Below, piece by piece: positions 17,770 through 26,697 of a stretch of 64,000 nucleotides of DNA. The DNA lies in the NCBI RefSeq assembly GCF_016742955.1, contig NZ_JABBYC010000001.1, positions 186,001 to 250,000 of the forward strand. The letters are read 5' to 3'. Below the pieces are notes generated by a model. It searched no databases. It worked only from the letters and a program-made list of their open reading frames with translations, and was not told where the DNA came from. The DNA is from Myceligenerans indicum. Lineage in GTDB: Bacteria; Actinomycetota; Actinomycetes; Actinomycetales; Cellulomonadaceae. The position numbers and the translations under genes are program-made. Numbering within the stretch: the stretch's first letter is position 1; each line of letters starts with the position of its first letter.

Positions 17770-19284
17770 CTAGGCGGTCCGGCGGCCGGGCACAGGAGGG
17801 TTGGCCGAGCGCTTGCGGTTCGAGGACGCGCGGCGTGCCTCGCCGTCGGTGACCTCGAAGAGGCCGCCCAGGCCGTCGAGCACCCGCCACGCCGGCTGGT
17901 TCGCGGCCGCCGGGATCGTCACGCCGAGGCCGGGGACGCGGGCGACGAGGTCGTCGATCTGCATCGTGCCGTCCGGTGCCGGGAGATGCTCGTCGATGAC
18001 GGCCTGGAGTGACGGGCTCATGAGCGTGCTGCGCACGAGCGACGCGGAGCGGCTGTCGATCTGCTGCGCGTGCATGTTCGAGATCTCGAAACGCTCGGCG
18101 AGTTCCGGCAGCCTGACCCGCGGATCCGCGAAGCGGCGTGCGATCAGGATCGTCCGGGCGCGCTCGTCGAGGTATCCGAGCGTGGAGTCGACCCGCTCGT
18201 CCAGCGGACGTTCCAGCCGGCTCGCGCTGGGAGGCTGGGGAGATCCGGCGGGGGCCGGGTGCTGGAGCGAGCGGTAGACCATTCGCTGCACGAGTGCGCT
18301 CAGCGTCTTGGCGCCGTAGTGCGGCAGGAAGCGCAGTTCGGCGATGGTGCGGTCGGTCAGGTCCGCGAAGGTGCTGATGCCCTTGTCGCGGAAGCGGTCC
18401 GCGTGGCTGCCGGGGACGTCGAGGTCGGTCATGGTGTCCGACGGTGCGATGGCCGGGAAGATGACGCCCACCGGGGCCGCGGGAAGCTGCTCCGTGATGA
18501 TCGTGGTCAGCGCGCTGACCTGGTGCCGCAGCCGGCCGCGCGCCTGTGGTTCGAAGTCCCAGGAGGATGTCTTGCGGCCGTCGCCGGCGAGGCCGAGCGT
18601 GATCAGCCAGGGGAACCAGGCGGTCCACGCGGGCCGGACGGCCGAGGTCCGGGGGAGGGCCGGGAGCGTCGCGCGCGTGGTCGCGGTGCGGGTGGCGGCC
18701 GTCGTGCGGGTGGTGCCGGTGCCGCCGCCGTTCTTCGCGGGGGTGCTGGCCGGTGTCGCTCGCGGGGGTACCGCCTTCGGCGCGGCGCCGTTCGGCGCCG
18801 GGCGCTTCGCCGCTCCGTCGAGACCGAGGGTCTGCACCAGGAATGCCCACACGGGCAGGTTGGTGCGCGGCACGGTCTCGGTGAGCACGGGATGCTGCGG
18901 CAGGAGCGTGGCGAGTGCGACGGTGCTGTTCTGCTGGTTCATCGCGTCCGCGAGGGCGTCGCGGTCCGGTCCGTGGGACGCGCCCGCGATGCACGTGGTG
19001 GCGCGCCGTTCGAGGTCGGCGACCTCGTTCTGGTCCACGCCGAGCTCGCCCGCCAGGTTCGCGTACGACGTCGGTCGCCGGGCGAGGGCACGGCCGCGCA
19101 GCACGTAGTACTCGTCGTCGGACAGTTCTGCCAGCGCTCCCGCCAGCCGCTCGGTGAGCGACCTACCAGACGGCTCAGGTCGCTGGGACCCGTGATGTTG
19201 ATTCGGCAAGGTTTTACTCCTCCGCAGACTGCTGCGGGCGAGAGTACCGGAGTTGGACGGTTGTCCATGAATCCTGTTCGCCAT
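17770..19284 (-). CDS. Protein with sigma-region-4-like HTHs and an RNA polymerase alpha-CTD-like domain
   Basis: A 504-residue protein, not a known family to me. Residues ~43-95 resemble sigma region 4 (LAELSDDEYYVLRGRALARR, then ELGVDQNEVADLERRA). A Pro/Ala/Thr linker follows (~150-220). Residues ~290-340 (FRDKGISTFADLTDRTIAEL then FLPHYGAKTLSALVQRM) match the helix-hairpin-helix of the RNA polymerase alpha C-terminal domain. Residues ~365-415 (LDERARTILIARRFADP, ELAERFEISNMHAQQIDSRS) look like a second sigma region 4. A C-terminal ~70-residue domain may be another winged helix. No sigma region 2 is seen, so it is unlikely to direct promoter melting itself. A transcription-associated or DNA-binding role is inferred. 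Confidence 0.7.
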   Translation of the reverse strand: MANRIHGQPSNSGTLARSSLRRSKTLPNQHHGSQRPEPSGRSLTERLAGALAELSDDEYYVLRGRALARRPTSYANLAGELGVDQNEVADLERRATTCIAGASHGPDRDALADAMNQQNSTVALATLLPQHPVLTETVPRTNLPVWAFLVQTLGLDGAAKRPAPNGAAPKAVPPRATPASTPAKNGGGTGTTRTTAATRTATTRATLPALPRTSAVRPAWTAWFPWLITLGLAGDGRKTSSWDFEPQARGRLRHQVSALTTIITEQLPAAPVGVIFPAIAPSDTMTDLDVPGSHADRFRDKGISTFADLTDRTIAELRFLPHYGAKTLSALVQRMVYRSLQHPAPAGSPQPPSASRLERPLDERVDSTLGYLDERARTILIARRFADPRVRLPELAERFEISNMHAQQIDSRSASLVRSTLMSPSLQAVIDEHLPAPDGTMQIDDLVARVPGLGVTIPAAANQPAWRVLDGLGGLFEVTDGEARRASSNRKRSANPPVPGRRTA

Positions 19285-19411
19285 AATCCTGTGCCGATGT
19301 GGGCTACTTTTCCGGACGTTGCGAATTGTCGGGATCCAGGCCTGCCGTGGGCGCGGTCCGAGCCTGTGGCCGGAGGGGGCGCCGGGGATCGGAGGTGGGG
19401 CCGGCTCGCGT

Positions 19412-19484
19412 CACGGCGCCGCCCTCGTCGCGAGGTGCCCGAGGTCTGGCGGGGCGTTGCGACTCGCGAGAGGGCGGCGCCGTG
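19412..19484. terminator. Long inverted repeat with ~22-base arms between two minus-strand genes
   Basis: CACGGCGCCGCCCTC (19412-19426) pairs perfectly with GAGGGCGGCGCCGTG (19470-19484). After one bulged base the pairing continues with TCGCGAG (19428-19434) against CTCGCGA (19463-19469), leaving a 28-base loop. It lies between the end of the CE4 gene and the start of the alpha-CTD-like gene. A terminator is the simplest reading. A protein-binding dyad or repeat element is possible because the arms are longer than most terminators. Confidence 0.6.
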
Positions 19485-19502
19485 TCGTCCGGCGGCGGCC
19501 GA

Positions 19503-19522
19503 TCCCGGGGGTGTCCCCGGGA
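19503..19522 (-). terminator. Terminator hairpin of the CE4 deacetylase gene
   Basis: TCCCGGGG (19503-19510) pairs perfectly with CCCCGGGA (19515-19522) over a 4-base loop, seven bases beyond the stop codon of the minus-strand deacetylase gene. Confidence 0.7.
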
Positions 19523-19529
19523 CGGCAGG

Positions 19530-20543
19530 TCAGCTCGTGGAACAGGTCGCGGTCGGCGAGGTCCGGTTGCCGTTCGAGTAGAGGGTGATGCCGAACGCAT
19601 TCCCGTTCCCGTTCGGGGTGGCGGTCAAGGTGCCCGACGTGCCGCTGATCGTGGCATTCCACGAGTTCTGGAGCGTCTGGCCCGAGCCCGTCGTGATCGT
19701 CACGCGCCAGGCGTTCGTCCCGCTCACGGAGAAGGTCGTGTTGAACCGGTCGCCCCACTCCTCGGCGCGGGTGACGGTGACCGTGCAGGTGCCGTCACCG
19801 CCGCCGGGCGGCTGCTGACCGCCGTCCGGTGCGACGGCCCGCCCCGTGGCCGGCGAGATGTGGCCGGTGCACAGGTCGCGGCCGGCCAGGTCCTGGAGGA
19901 TGCCGGGCAGCGCCTGCACGGTGTTCTGCGGCCAGTCGTGCATGAGGATGATCTGGCCGTTGGTCAGGCCTGCCGCCGCGGAGCGGATCTGCGAGGAGCT
20001 GACGCCGTTGTAGTCCTGGGAGTCGACGTCCCAGATGATCTGTGTCATCCCGAGTGACGATGCGACCTGCTGCACCGTCCAGTTCGTGTCCCCGTACGGC
20101 GGCCGGAACAGGTCCGGCGTCACGCCCGCGGTCTGCTGGATGGCGCTCGACGTGTTCGCGAGCTGCTGCTGGATCTGGCTCTGGCTCAGCTGGGTCAGGT
20201 ACGGGTGGTCCCACGAGTGGTTGCCGATCTGGAGTCCCGCCGCCGCGTAGGCCTGCATGAGGCTCGGGTTCGACTGCGCGTTCTGCCCGGTGGGGAACAT
20301 CGTGGCGGTGGCGCCGTACTGGCCGAGGATGTTGACGAGCTGGCTGGACGTGCCTCCGTTCGGGCCGTCGTCGAACGTGAGCGCGACGTATCCGGCCGAG
20401 CAGTCGGCCGCCTGGGCGGCCGGGGCGGCCGCGACGCCGGTCAGGCCGACGAGGAGGGCGGCACCGGCGGTCCAGGCGGCTCGGGTGGTCCGGGCGAGAC
20501 GCCCCCGCTTCCGGGTGAATGAGATGGGAAACGTTTTCGACAT
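19530..20543 (-). CDS. Secreted CE4 polysaccharide deacetylase with C-terminal carbohydrate-binding domain
   Basis: A 337-residue extracellular esterase/deacetylase (acetylxylan esterase or chitin/peptidoglycan deacetylase type). A signal peptide (basic RKRGRLARTTR, hydrophobic core, AQA-AD near 45-46) precedes a NodB domain with all five motifs: TFDDGP (56-61), NHSWDH with the metal ligands His109 and His113, RPPYG, WDVDSQD and ILMHD. After a Gly/Pro linker, the last ~83 residues (CTVTVTRAEEWGDRFNTTF and NAWRVTITTGSGQTL) resemble a family 2 cellulose/xylan-binding module with flanking cysteines. The ribosome binding site GAGGGAG lies upstream of ATG 20543. Substrate inferred as acetylated xylan from the module. 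Confidence 0.9.
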   Translation of the reverse strand: MSKTFPISFTRKRGRLARTTRAAWTAGAALLVGLTGVAAAPAAQAADCSAGYVALTFDDGPNGGTSSQLVNILGQYGATATMFPTGQNAQSNPSLMQAYAAAGLQIGNHSWDHPYLTQLSQSQIQQQLANTSSAIQQTAGVTPDLFRPPYGDTNWTVQQVASSLGMTQIIWDVDSQDYNGVSSSQIRSAAAGLTNGQIILMHDWPQNTVQALPGILQDLAGRDLCTGHISPATGRAVAPDGGQQPPGGGDGTCTVTVTRAEEWGDRFNTTFSVSGTNAWRVTITTGSGQTLQNSWNATISGTSGTLTATPNGNGNAFGITLYSNGNRTSPTATCSTS

Positions 20544-20627
20544 GAGTTGGCACTCCCTCGTGCTGAACGGAGAAGGATGCCGAGCAGTGTTCGGCCCCGG
20601 CTGGGGCGGCGTCAATCCCGGGTGGCG

Positions 20628-20643
20628 TTCCAAGCGTTTAACC
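20628..20643 (-). promoter_or_regulatory. LacI-type operator-like sequence upstream of the CE4 gene
   Basis: GGTTAAACGCTTGGAA (read on the minus strand) has an AAACGCTT core that matches most positions of a LacI/CcpA-type operator, ~85 bases before the deacetylase ATG. A second AACGTT-centred dyad (GAAAACGTTTCC) overlaps codons 2-6. Catabolite-type control is typical for such enzymes, but the matches are partial. Confidence 0.25.
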
Positions 20644-21255
20644 CTGGTGCGGCACGGCTGGCTCGCGAGATCCGGCCCTGCGCAGCACCTCGTCTGCCGC
20701 GCGACCGACAGCGGTCCGGACGGTGTGCGAGGCTCGGTCGTCCTGCAGCGCCCCCGGCGCGGCCAGTGCCCGGTCGTACGGCAGCCCGAGGCGGCTGCGC
20801 ACGGCGGGTTCCTGACCATCGCGGGCCCGCGTGACGTCGTCGAGCAGGATCAGCGGCTCGACGGCGGCCGCTCCGGCCACGACGCCCGCCGCGAGCCGCA
20901 GGCCGTCCTTGTGCCACGGCGCGACGACGAGGGCCACCAGCCCGGGGGTGCTCGGTGGGACGCGTTGCAGGGCGGCCGCCGCCGAGCCGAGGCACTGCAC
21001 ATGCACGGAGGCGGTGCCGGGCCGGGCCCATCGCAGGTCGTCGGACCAGACGCCGGCGCGGGCGAACAGGGTGCCGCCGTCGTGGTCGAGCAGGCCGACC
21101 CGGCCCGGCATGGCCGCCGCCAGGGTACGGGCCAGGGCGGCGGCGACCGTCGTCGTGCCGACGCCGCCCGCGACGCCGGCCACGATCAGGTGGAGCGGCG
21201 TGGGGGCCGGGGACGGGTGCTGCGAGGGTCGCATTCCGTGACCACTGCGACTCAT
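20638..21255 (-). CDS. CpaE/MinD-like P-loop protein of the type VII locus
   Basis: A 205-residue ParA/MinD-superfamily protein. The Walker A region reads AGVAGGVGTTTVAAALA: the glycine-rich loop is present but the invariant lysine of ordinary P-loops is absent, as in CpaE-type proteins. LLDHDGG follows as the switch strand. Start ATG 21255 overlaps the stop of the small upstream ORF (ATGA). It is the last gene of the minus-strand type VII operon. CpaE/TadZ proteins usually localise secretion or pilus machines at the membrane, and a similar role is inferred here. Confidence 0.72.
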   Translation of the reverse strand: MSRSGHGMRPSQHPSPAPTPLHLIVAGVAGGVGTTTVAAALARTLAAAMPGRVGLLDHDGGTLFARAGVWSDDLRWARPGTASVHVQCLGSAAAALQRVPPSTPGLVALVVAPWHKDGLRLAAGVVAGAAAVEPLILLDDVTRARDGQEPAVRSRLGLPYDRALAAPGALQDDRASHTVRTAVGRAADEVLRRAGSREPAVPHQG

Positions 21256-21680
21256 GGAATCAGACCCCCAGAACGAAGACTTGATGCCGGCGCTGCGCCG
21301 CCAGGTGGACAGGGAGCAGGCCGCACCGCGTGTTCCGCGCACGTGGGCACGAGACGGCCCTGACGATCCTGCCGACAGGAGACTTCCACGGGCGTGCCTG
21401 ACCTGTCCATCATGGTGCCTACGGCGGCGGCTGTCAGAGCGGTCCGCTGTCGGGGTCCTCGGTGTCGTGTGGTGGCGGTCATTGATGGACTACTCCTTCG
21501 ATCCCCGATCGCCTCGGCGGCAGCCGGGTTCGGGATTCCCTGGTCGTGCCGGCCGCGCTGGGCGAGGCCATCGGCCAGCGCGGTGAAGTCCCCAATCCTG
21601 TCCTCGGCCCGCCTCAGCACACCGTCAGCGTCCCGCGGCGCGAGTTCGTAGCCGGCCGGCACATCGAACTTCTGGCCCAT
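21252..21680 (-). CDS. Small hypothetical protein in the type VII operon, start like the WXG100 gene
   Basis: A 142-residue ORF between eccC and the terminal CpaE-like gene. ATG 21680 has a good ribosome binding site (GAGGGGA) and the stop overlaps the next start as ATGA, which supports its being translated. It begins MGQKFDVPAGYEL, sharing MGQKF with the WXG100-like protein encoded at 38700. Residues 1-45 look like an ordinary charged helix. The rest is Arg/Ser/Pro-rich and irregular, so a frameshifted or decaying WXG100 gene is possible. No function can be assigned. Confidence 0.45.
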   Translation of the reverse strand: MGQKFDVPAGYELAPRDADGVLRRAEDRIGDFTALADGLAQRGRHDQGIPNPAAAEAIGDRRSSPSMTATTRHRGPRQRTALTAAAVGTMMDRSGTPVEVSCRQDRQGRLVPTCAEHAVRPAPCPPGGAAPASSLRSGGLIP

Positions 21681-21727
21681 CACATTCCCCTCTGTCACGC
21701 AAAGTTCCGGCCCGAGGGAACCCGTCG

Positions 21728-24700
21728 TCACAGGACCTCTCCGACCTCCGGGACGTCGAGCCTCCCACTATGTGCCACCTGGACCAGGACCGGTCGCATC
21801 CCGCGCCTCACCCAGCGTCCGCGCCCGGGTGGCATCGGCGCGGCGCGGATCCCCCCGACGATGGATCCCTCGGCCGGGTCCCCGGACATGATCAGTGCGC
21901 TGCCGCCGGTGTTCTGCACGCTCTGCAACACCTGGCTGAACATCGCGCCGGCCGCTCCCGCGACGGGACGCGCCAGGACGATGCTCAGGTTCAGGTCCCG
22001 CGCTGTGGCCAGGTACGGGACCAGGGGCGTGATCGGGTCGTTGCCTCCGGCGGCCATCATGTCGTGGTCATCGACCATGACGGCCAGTCTTGCGAAGCTC
22101 GGCTTCTGCCCGCGTGGCGCGTTGGACAGTTCGTCCATCCGCAGATCGAGCTCCTGGACGATTGCCGGGGTGATCCCGGCCGCGGTGGCGGGGTTCGCCA
22201 GGTGGGCGCCCAGGTACGGCTCGGGGATGGACTCTGCGAGGCCACCACGCATGTCGAACGCGATGATCGACAGCCGGTCCGAGTCCTGGTGCCGTTCAAT
22301 GAGCCCGGCGGCGATCGTCCGCAGCACCGTCGTGCGCCCTGCCCGCGAATCGCCGAAGACCAGCAGGTGCTGCTCCGTCCCCGACAGGTCCAGCAGCGCA
22401 GGCCCCATCGTGTCCTCGCGGACCCCGAACGGCACCAGGTCCGGTTCCTCCAGATGGTCGGGGAGCACGGCCCGGGCCACCTCCAGCGGCAGCTGCCGGA
22501 TCCGAGGCGCCGCAGGTCCGTCCCACGCCGCCGCGGACGCCGCGGCCAGCTCGTCCAGTCCGCTCCCGACGGCGGCGGCCCGACGCCGGGCCGCCTCCTC
22601 CTCGGCCGGGTCCGGACCGAGCCCCCCGAGCCCGGGCGGCGCGGGTCTGTCGTCGGCAACGTCCTCCACCGCGCCCAGCTTCGGTAGCGCGACCTGTGCG
22701 AACAGGCTCGCGTCGGTGAGAACGCGGCCGGTCTGGTGCGGCCGGACCGTCTCCACGAGCTTTCGTGCGACGACGGACTCCGTCGGATCGTTGAGCCGGA
22801 GTTCGAGGCGGGTGCCGATCAGGCTCTGCCAGGGTGAGCGCAGGTCGTTCCATCGTCCGACGGCGAACACCACGTGCAGGCCGAACCCGCCGCCGCGCTG
22901 CAGGAGCTCGCCCACGCCGTCCTGCAGTTCCTCGAAGTCGCTGCGCAGCAGGCCGGCGCCGTCGATCAGGAGGACGACGTCGCACACGGGCAGTTCGGGC
23001 ACCCGGCCCGCGGCGTGCAGCTCGCGCAGCATCGCCAGGCTGTCGATCCGGTGCCGCGCGAACACCTGCTCCCGCTCGGCGAGCATGCCGTGCAGCTCCT
23101 CCACCAGGCGCGCCAGGCGGCTCCGGTCGGCACGGGTGGCGACACCGCCGACGTGCGCGAACGCCTCGACGCGGGCGAGCCCGCCGCCGGCCAGGTCCAT
23201 CCCGTACACGGCCACCTCGGTGGGGGTGTGCGTCATCGCGACACCCGCGGCGAGCGACCACAGCAGCGTGGTACGTCCGGACTGCGGGGCACCGATGACC
23301 GCGGCGTGCCCGCCGGACCGGGTCAGGTCCAGTTCCCAGACGTCCTGGCGCTGTGCAGCGGGGTCGTCGACGACACCGAGCGGGATCATCAGCTGTCGCC
23401 GTCGCCCGGCCCCGGCGCGCAGCTCGTCCGCGGTCGGCACCTCCGCGCGGCCCAGGACCTGCCCCAGGCTGATCCGTCCGGGCAGCGGCGGCAGCCACAC
23501 CGGGCGCCCCGCCGTCGCGGCGCGGGCCAGACGCCGCCCGACGACCTCCACCAGGGGCGTCTCGGTGGACGGGCGGTCGAGCCGCTCCTCCTCGCCGGCC
23601 GCGGAGACCGGCGCCGCGATGTCGTTCGCCTTGCGCACGTCGTTGAACGGCCCGAGCCGCAGGGGCCGGTACAGCTCGTCGTCGGGTGCGTCCGGCTCGG
23701 GCAGCTGTTCGGTGACAGGCCCGGACACGTAGCCCGCGCGGAACTTGCGGTACACGCTGGTGTCGACCTTGAGGTAGCCGTGGCCCGGGACGGACGGCAG
23801 GTGGAACGCGTCGGGCGTGTCGAGCACCACCTGCGACTCCGACTCGGAGAAGGTGCGCAGGCCCAGCCGGTAGGACAGGTAGGTCTCCAGGCCCTTCAGC
23901 TTGCCCGCCTCGATGCGCTGGCTGGACAGCAGCAGGTGCACGCCGATCGACCGGCCGATGCGCCCGATCATCAGGAGCAGGTCCACGAAGTCCGGCTCTG
24001 CCGTGAGCAGCTCGCCGAACTCGTCGATCACCATCATCAGGTGCGGCAACGGTTCCAGGTCCGGGTTCGCGCGCCGCAGCTCGCGGTAGTGCGTGACGGA
24101 CGGGGACCCGGCTGCCTTCAGCACCTGCTGCCGCCGCTGGATCTCGCCCGCGAACGACGCCCGTGCCCGCTGGATCAGGCCGGGGTCGTCGGCGAGGTTG
24201 TCGAGGATGCCGACGGTGTGCGGGATCGTCGCGAACGGGGAGAAGGCCGCGCCACCCTTGAAGTCCACCAGGATGAACGTGAGGTCCTCCGGTGGGTGCG
24301 CCACGGCGAGCGCCGTGACCAGCGTGCGCAGCACCTCGGACTTGCCCGACCCGGTCGCCCCGACGCACAGGCCGTGGGGACCCATGCCGTGCTGGGCGGC
24401 CTCCTTGAGGTCGAGGAGGATCGGGGCGCCGGAGTCGTCGAGCCCGATCGGGACGCGCAGGAAGTCGCGCGGCCCGCGGGGCGTCCAGGTCGTGCGCGGG
24501 TCGAAGGAGGTTGCCTCGCCGATCCCCAGCAACTCGTCCATCGTCGTGATGCGCGTGGCTGCCTCGCCCCGGCCGTCCTCCGCCGACGCGACCAGTCGCA
24601 ACGGCGCGAGCGCGTGCGCGATACCGCGCAGCAGGGCGGGTGCCGGGGCGTCGGAGACGGCCGTCACGGTCTTCGGCCCGTGGGGCCCGGCCGAGGGGCC

Positions 24701-25870
24701 GAAGAGCTCGACCGTCAGCCGGGCCCCTCCGGCGTCGGTGTCGGGGGACGACGGCGGCGTGACCGTGACCCGTGCGCCGATCTCGGACGGCTCGTGGAGG
24801 CGGTCCGACAGCAGGTGCACCACGGTGATGTCCAGCTCGGCGAGCGAGAACCCGGACTCGAGGGGAACGGGGGCAGCGATCTGTCCCCAGTCGTCGACGA
24901 ACACCACCGCGCGCGGACCAGGGGACTCGCGGCGCTGGTCCAGAGCGCGTCGACGGTCTCCGGCGCGTCGGACGCGCTGCTCCACGTCGCCGCGCAGCAG
25001 CCGCACGATCGAGGGCAGGTCGGGCGCGAGCCGGCGCACCGGCGCGGGCCCGTCGAACCGTTCGTCGTCGACCAGGTGCGGGAGCTGGTCGATGCCTTGC
25101 CAGTCGTCCAGCCGCTCGGGTGGTACGACGAGCCCGCAGTAGGCGTCCTGCGGCGCGTGCCAGGTGGCTATCTGCGCGATCATGGCCCGCGCCACGCCCA
25201 GCACGTCCCGGCGGGGTCCGACGACGGAGATCTCTCCGGCGTGGTCCAGCGGGATCGTGACCGGGACGTGCCGCAGCAGCGCGTGCCGGTCGGCAAGGCC
25301 GCGTGCCTCGGCGAGCAGCATCGGGTCTGGCGGTTCCGTGGGCTGTTCGGTGACCTGGAGCGACAGACGCGGGCGGGGCACGTCGCCGAGGCCGAGCCGG
25401 ACCCGCAGGAAGTCGGGGTCCCAGCGGCGGCGCTCCCAGCGTCGGGCCGGATCGCGCACGACGTCGAGCAGCGCGCTGGGCGCCGGGTCGAGCTCGTGGG
25501 CCTCGCGGCGGTCGTCCTGCTCGGCGGCGTACAGGTCCCCGCGTAACTCCTCCAGGTGGTCCAGGTAGCGCTCTCGCTGGTCACGCCGCTGGCGGGCGGC
25601 GTTGCCGCGCTGGGACAGCGCCATGCCGAGGCCGCTGACCAGAGCCACGGCGAGCACCATGAGCGCGACCACGACCATGACCGGGTTGTTCCGCAGCACC
25701 AGCATCATCGTCATCGACGAGACGGCGCCGAGAACCGGCAGGAGCGACTGCAGCGGGAATCCGGTGCGCGGCCCGCCCCCCACGGCGGGCGGCGGCGCGA
25801 GGGGCCGCGGCGGCTCCGGCTGCGGCACCAGGGTGGTGCGTGCGGGGCGGTGGATGAGCCTCTGGGTCAT
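21728..25870 (-). CDS. eccC: Type VII secretion FtsK/SpoIIIE-family ATPase EccC
   Basis: A 1380-residue membrane ATPase, the motor of ESX/type VII secretion. Two membrane segments near 40-90 (LLPVLGAVSSMTMMLVL and VVVALMVLAVALVSGLGMAL) precede three tandem FtsK-type domains. Domain 1 has a full Walker A (GATGSGKSE, ~495) and Walker B (FILVDFKGG). Domain 2 (GAPQSGRTT, ~860) and domain 3 (GDSRAGRTT, ~1170) have Arg in place of the Walker lysine, as is common in EccC where the distal domains regulate and bind substrate. ATG 25870 overlaps the preceding stop and follows GGGAGGG. A single polypeptide, not split into Ca/Cb. Confidence 0.95.
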   Translation of the reverse strand: MTQRLIHRPARTTLVPQPEPPRPLAPPPAVGGGPRTGFPLQSLLPVLGAVSSMTMMLVLRNNPVMVVVALMVLAVALVSGLGMALSQRGNAARQRRDQRERYLDHLEELRGDLYAAEQDDRREAHELDPAPSALLDVVRDPARRWERRRWDPDFLRVRLGLGDVPRPRLSLQVTEQPTEPPDPMLLAEARGLADRHALLRHVPVTIPLDHAGEISVVGPRRDVLGVARAMIAQIATWHAPQDAYCGLVVPPERLDDWQGIDQLPHLVDDERFDGPAPVRRLAPDLPSIVRLLRGDVEQRVRRAGDRRRALDQRRESPGPRAVVFVDDWGQIAAPVPLESGFSLAELDITVVHLLSDRLHEPSEIGARVTVTPPSSPDTDAGGARLTVELFGPSAGPHGPKTVTAVSDAPAPALLRGIAHALAPLRLVASAEDGRGEAATRITTMDELLGIGEATSFDPRTTWTPRGPRDFLRVPIGLDDSGAPILLDLKEAAQHGMGPHGLCVGATGSGKSEVLRTLVTALAVAHPPEDLTFILVDFKGGAAFSPFATIPHTVGILDNLADDPGLIQRARASFAGEIQRRQQVLKAAGSPSVTHYRELRRANPDLEPLPHLMMVIDEFGELLTAEPDFVDLLLMIGRIGRSIGVHLLLSSQRIEAGKLKGLETYLSYRLGLRTFSESESQVVLDTPDAFHLPSVPGHGYLKVDTSVYRKFRAGYVSGPVTEQLPEPDAPDDELYRPLRLGPFNDVRKANDIAAPVSAAGEEERLDRPSTETPLVEVVGRRLARAATAGRPVWLPPLPGRISLGQVLGRAEVPTADELRAGAGRRRQLMIPLGVVDDPAAQRQDVWELDLTRSGGHAAVIGAPQSGRTTLLWSLAAGVAMTHTPTEVAVYGMDLAGGGLARVEAFAHVGGVATRADRSRLARLVEELHGMLAEREQVFARHRIDSLAMLRELHAAGRVPELPVCDVVLLIDGAGLLRSDFEELQDGVGELLQRGGGFGLHVVFAVGRWNDLRSPWQSLIGTRLELRLNDPTESVVARKLVETVRPHQTGRVLTDASLFAQVALPKLGAVEDVADDRPAPPGLGGLGPDPAEEEAARRRAAAVGSGLDELAAASAAAWDGPAAPRIRQLPLEVARAVLPDHLEEPDLVPFGVREDTMGPALLDLSGTEQHLLVFGDSRAGRTTVLRTIAAGLIERHQDSDRLSIIAFDMRGGLAESIPEPYLGAHLANPATAAGITPAIVQELDLRMDELSNAPRGQKPSFARLAVMVDDHDMMAAGGNDPITPLVPYLATARDLNLSIVLARPVAGAAGAMFSQVLQSVQNTGGSALIMSGDPAEGSIVGGIRAAPMPPGRGRWVRRGMRPVLVQVAHSGRLDVPEVGEVL

Positions 25871-26697
25871 GCTGCCCTCCCGGGATGAGCACGAGCGCAG
25901 GTGAGCAGTGTGGCGGCGAGATCTGTCAGGGCTGTCACCGTGGGTGCCGCCAGTTGGGGGACAGGCGTCGCGAGGGACGCCGCGGCGACGTGGTCGTGCG
26001 GCACCACGTGAGGCGGACCGATGGGCCACGGTGCCGCGGCGACCCCTCCTGGAAGCGGGCCGCCCACACCGACCGCCACGAGCACCACCGGCGTTCGCGG
26101 TGCCTGCTCACGCAGGTGCAGAACCAGATCGGCGGCGGACCCGAGGGACCCCGCGTCCGTGCGGGCGACGACGGCGACCGCGTGCGACGCCGCGGCGAAG
26201 GGCACGGCCTCGCCCGGGGTGCGACGGCCGGCGTCGGTCACCACGATCTCGAAGAACCGGCCGACCGCGCCGACCGCACCGGTCCAGGCCGACACGGGCT
26301 CGCGCCATGGGGACGTGCCCGCCACGCGCAGCCCGTGCGGGGCGCGGGGCAGGCGGCCGGATGCCTCCGCCAGGGTGCGTGCGGGCTCGTCGTCGGTGAG
26401 TGTCCCGAGCTCCACGAGTTCGCCCGCCCCGCAGCGCACCGCGAGACCGGACGCCCCTCCGGCCGCGTCCAGCGCCAGGACCGGGCCGCCGCGACGCGAG
26501 GCCAGGATGCGGGCGCACGCGGCGGCGGTCGTCGTCGTCCCGGTGCCGCCGTCGGCCGCGACGAACGTGAGCCGCCGGCTCGTGCCCACCGGCGCACGGA
26601 CGGCGTCGTCGGCGGCGGCCTCGCGCATCGCCAGGGTGCCGGTGCCGTGCACCGCGTCCCCCAGAGCACGGAGCAGCCGGGACAGGGCGGCGGCCAT
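25867..26697 (-). CDS. CpaE/MinD-like protein of the type VII locus
   Basis: A 276-residue ParA/MinD-like protein with an N-terminal ~45-residue extension and a degenerate Walker A (DGGTGTTTTAAACA) that lacks the P-loop lysine. Further family-like strands are GPVLALDAAGG and FFEIVVTDAGRRTPGE. Located between eccD and eccC with 4-5 base overlaps on both sides, so it is co-translated with the secretion core. In other actinobacterial type VII loci MinD-like proteins occur near EspI-type genes. A localisation or regulatory role is inferred. Confidence 0.72.
   Translation of the reverse strand: MAAALSRLLRALGDAVHGTGTLAMREAAADDAVRAPVGTSRRLTFVAADGGTGTTTTAAACARILASRRGGPVLALDAAGGASGLAVRCGAGELVELGTLTDDEPARTLAEASGRLPRAPHGLRVAGTSPWREPVSAWTGAVGAVGRFFEIVVTDAGRRTPGEAVPFAAASHAVAVVARTDAGSLGSAADLVLHLREQAPRTPVVLVAVGVGGPLPGGVAAAPWPIGPPHVVPHDHVAAASLATPVPQLAAPTVTALTDLAATLLTCARAHPGRAA

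Noticed and set aside
21728..25870. Loss of the Walker lysine in the second and third EccC ATPase domains as evidence of a broken gene
   Set aside because: Degenerate distal domains are usual in EccC; the first domain is intact and the frame is continuous.
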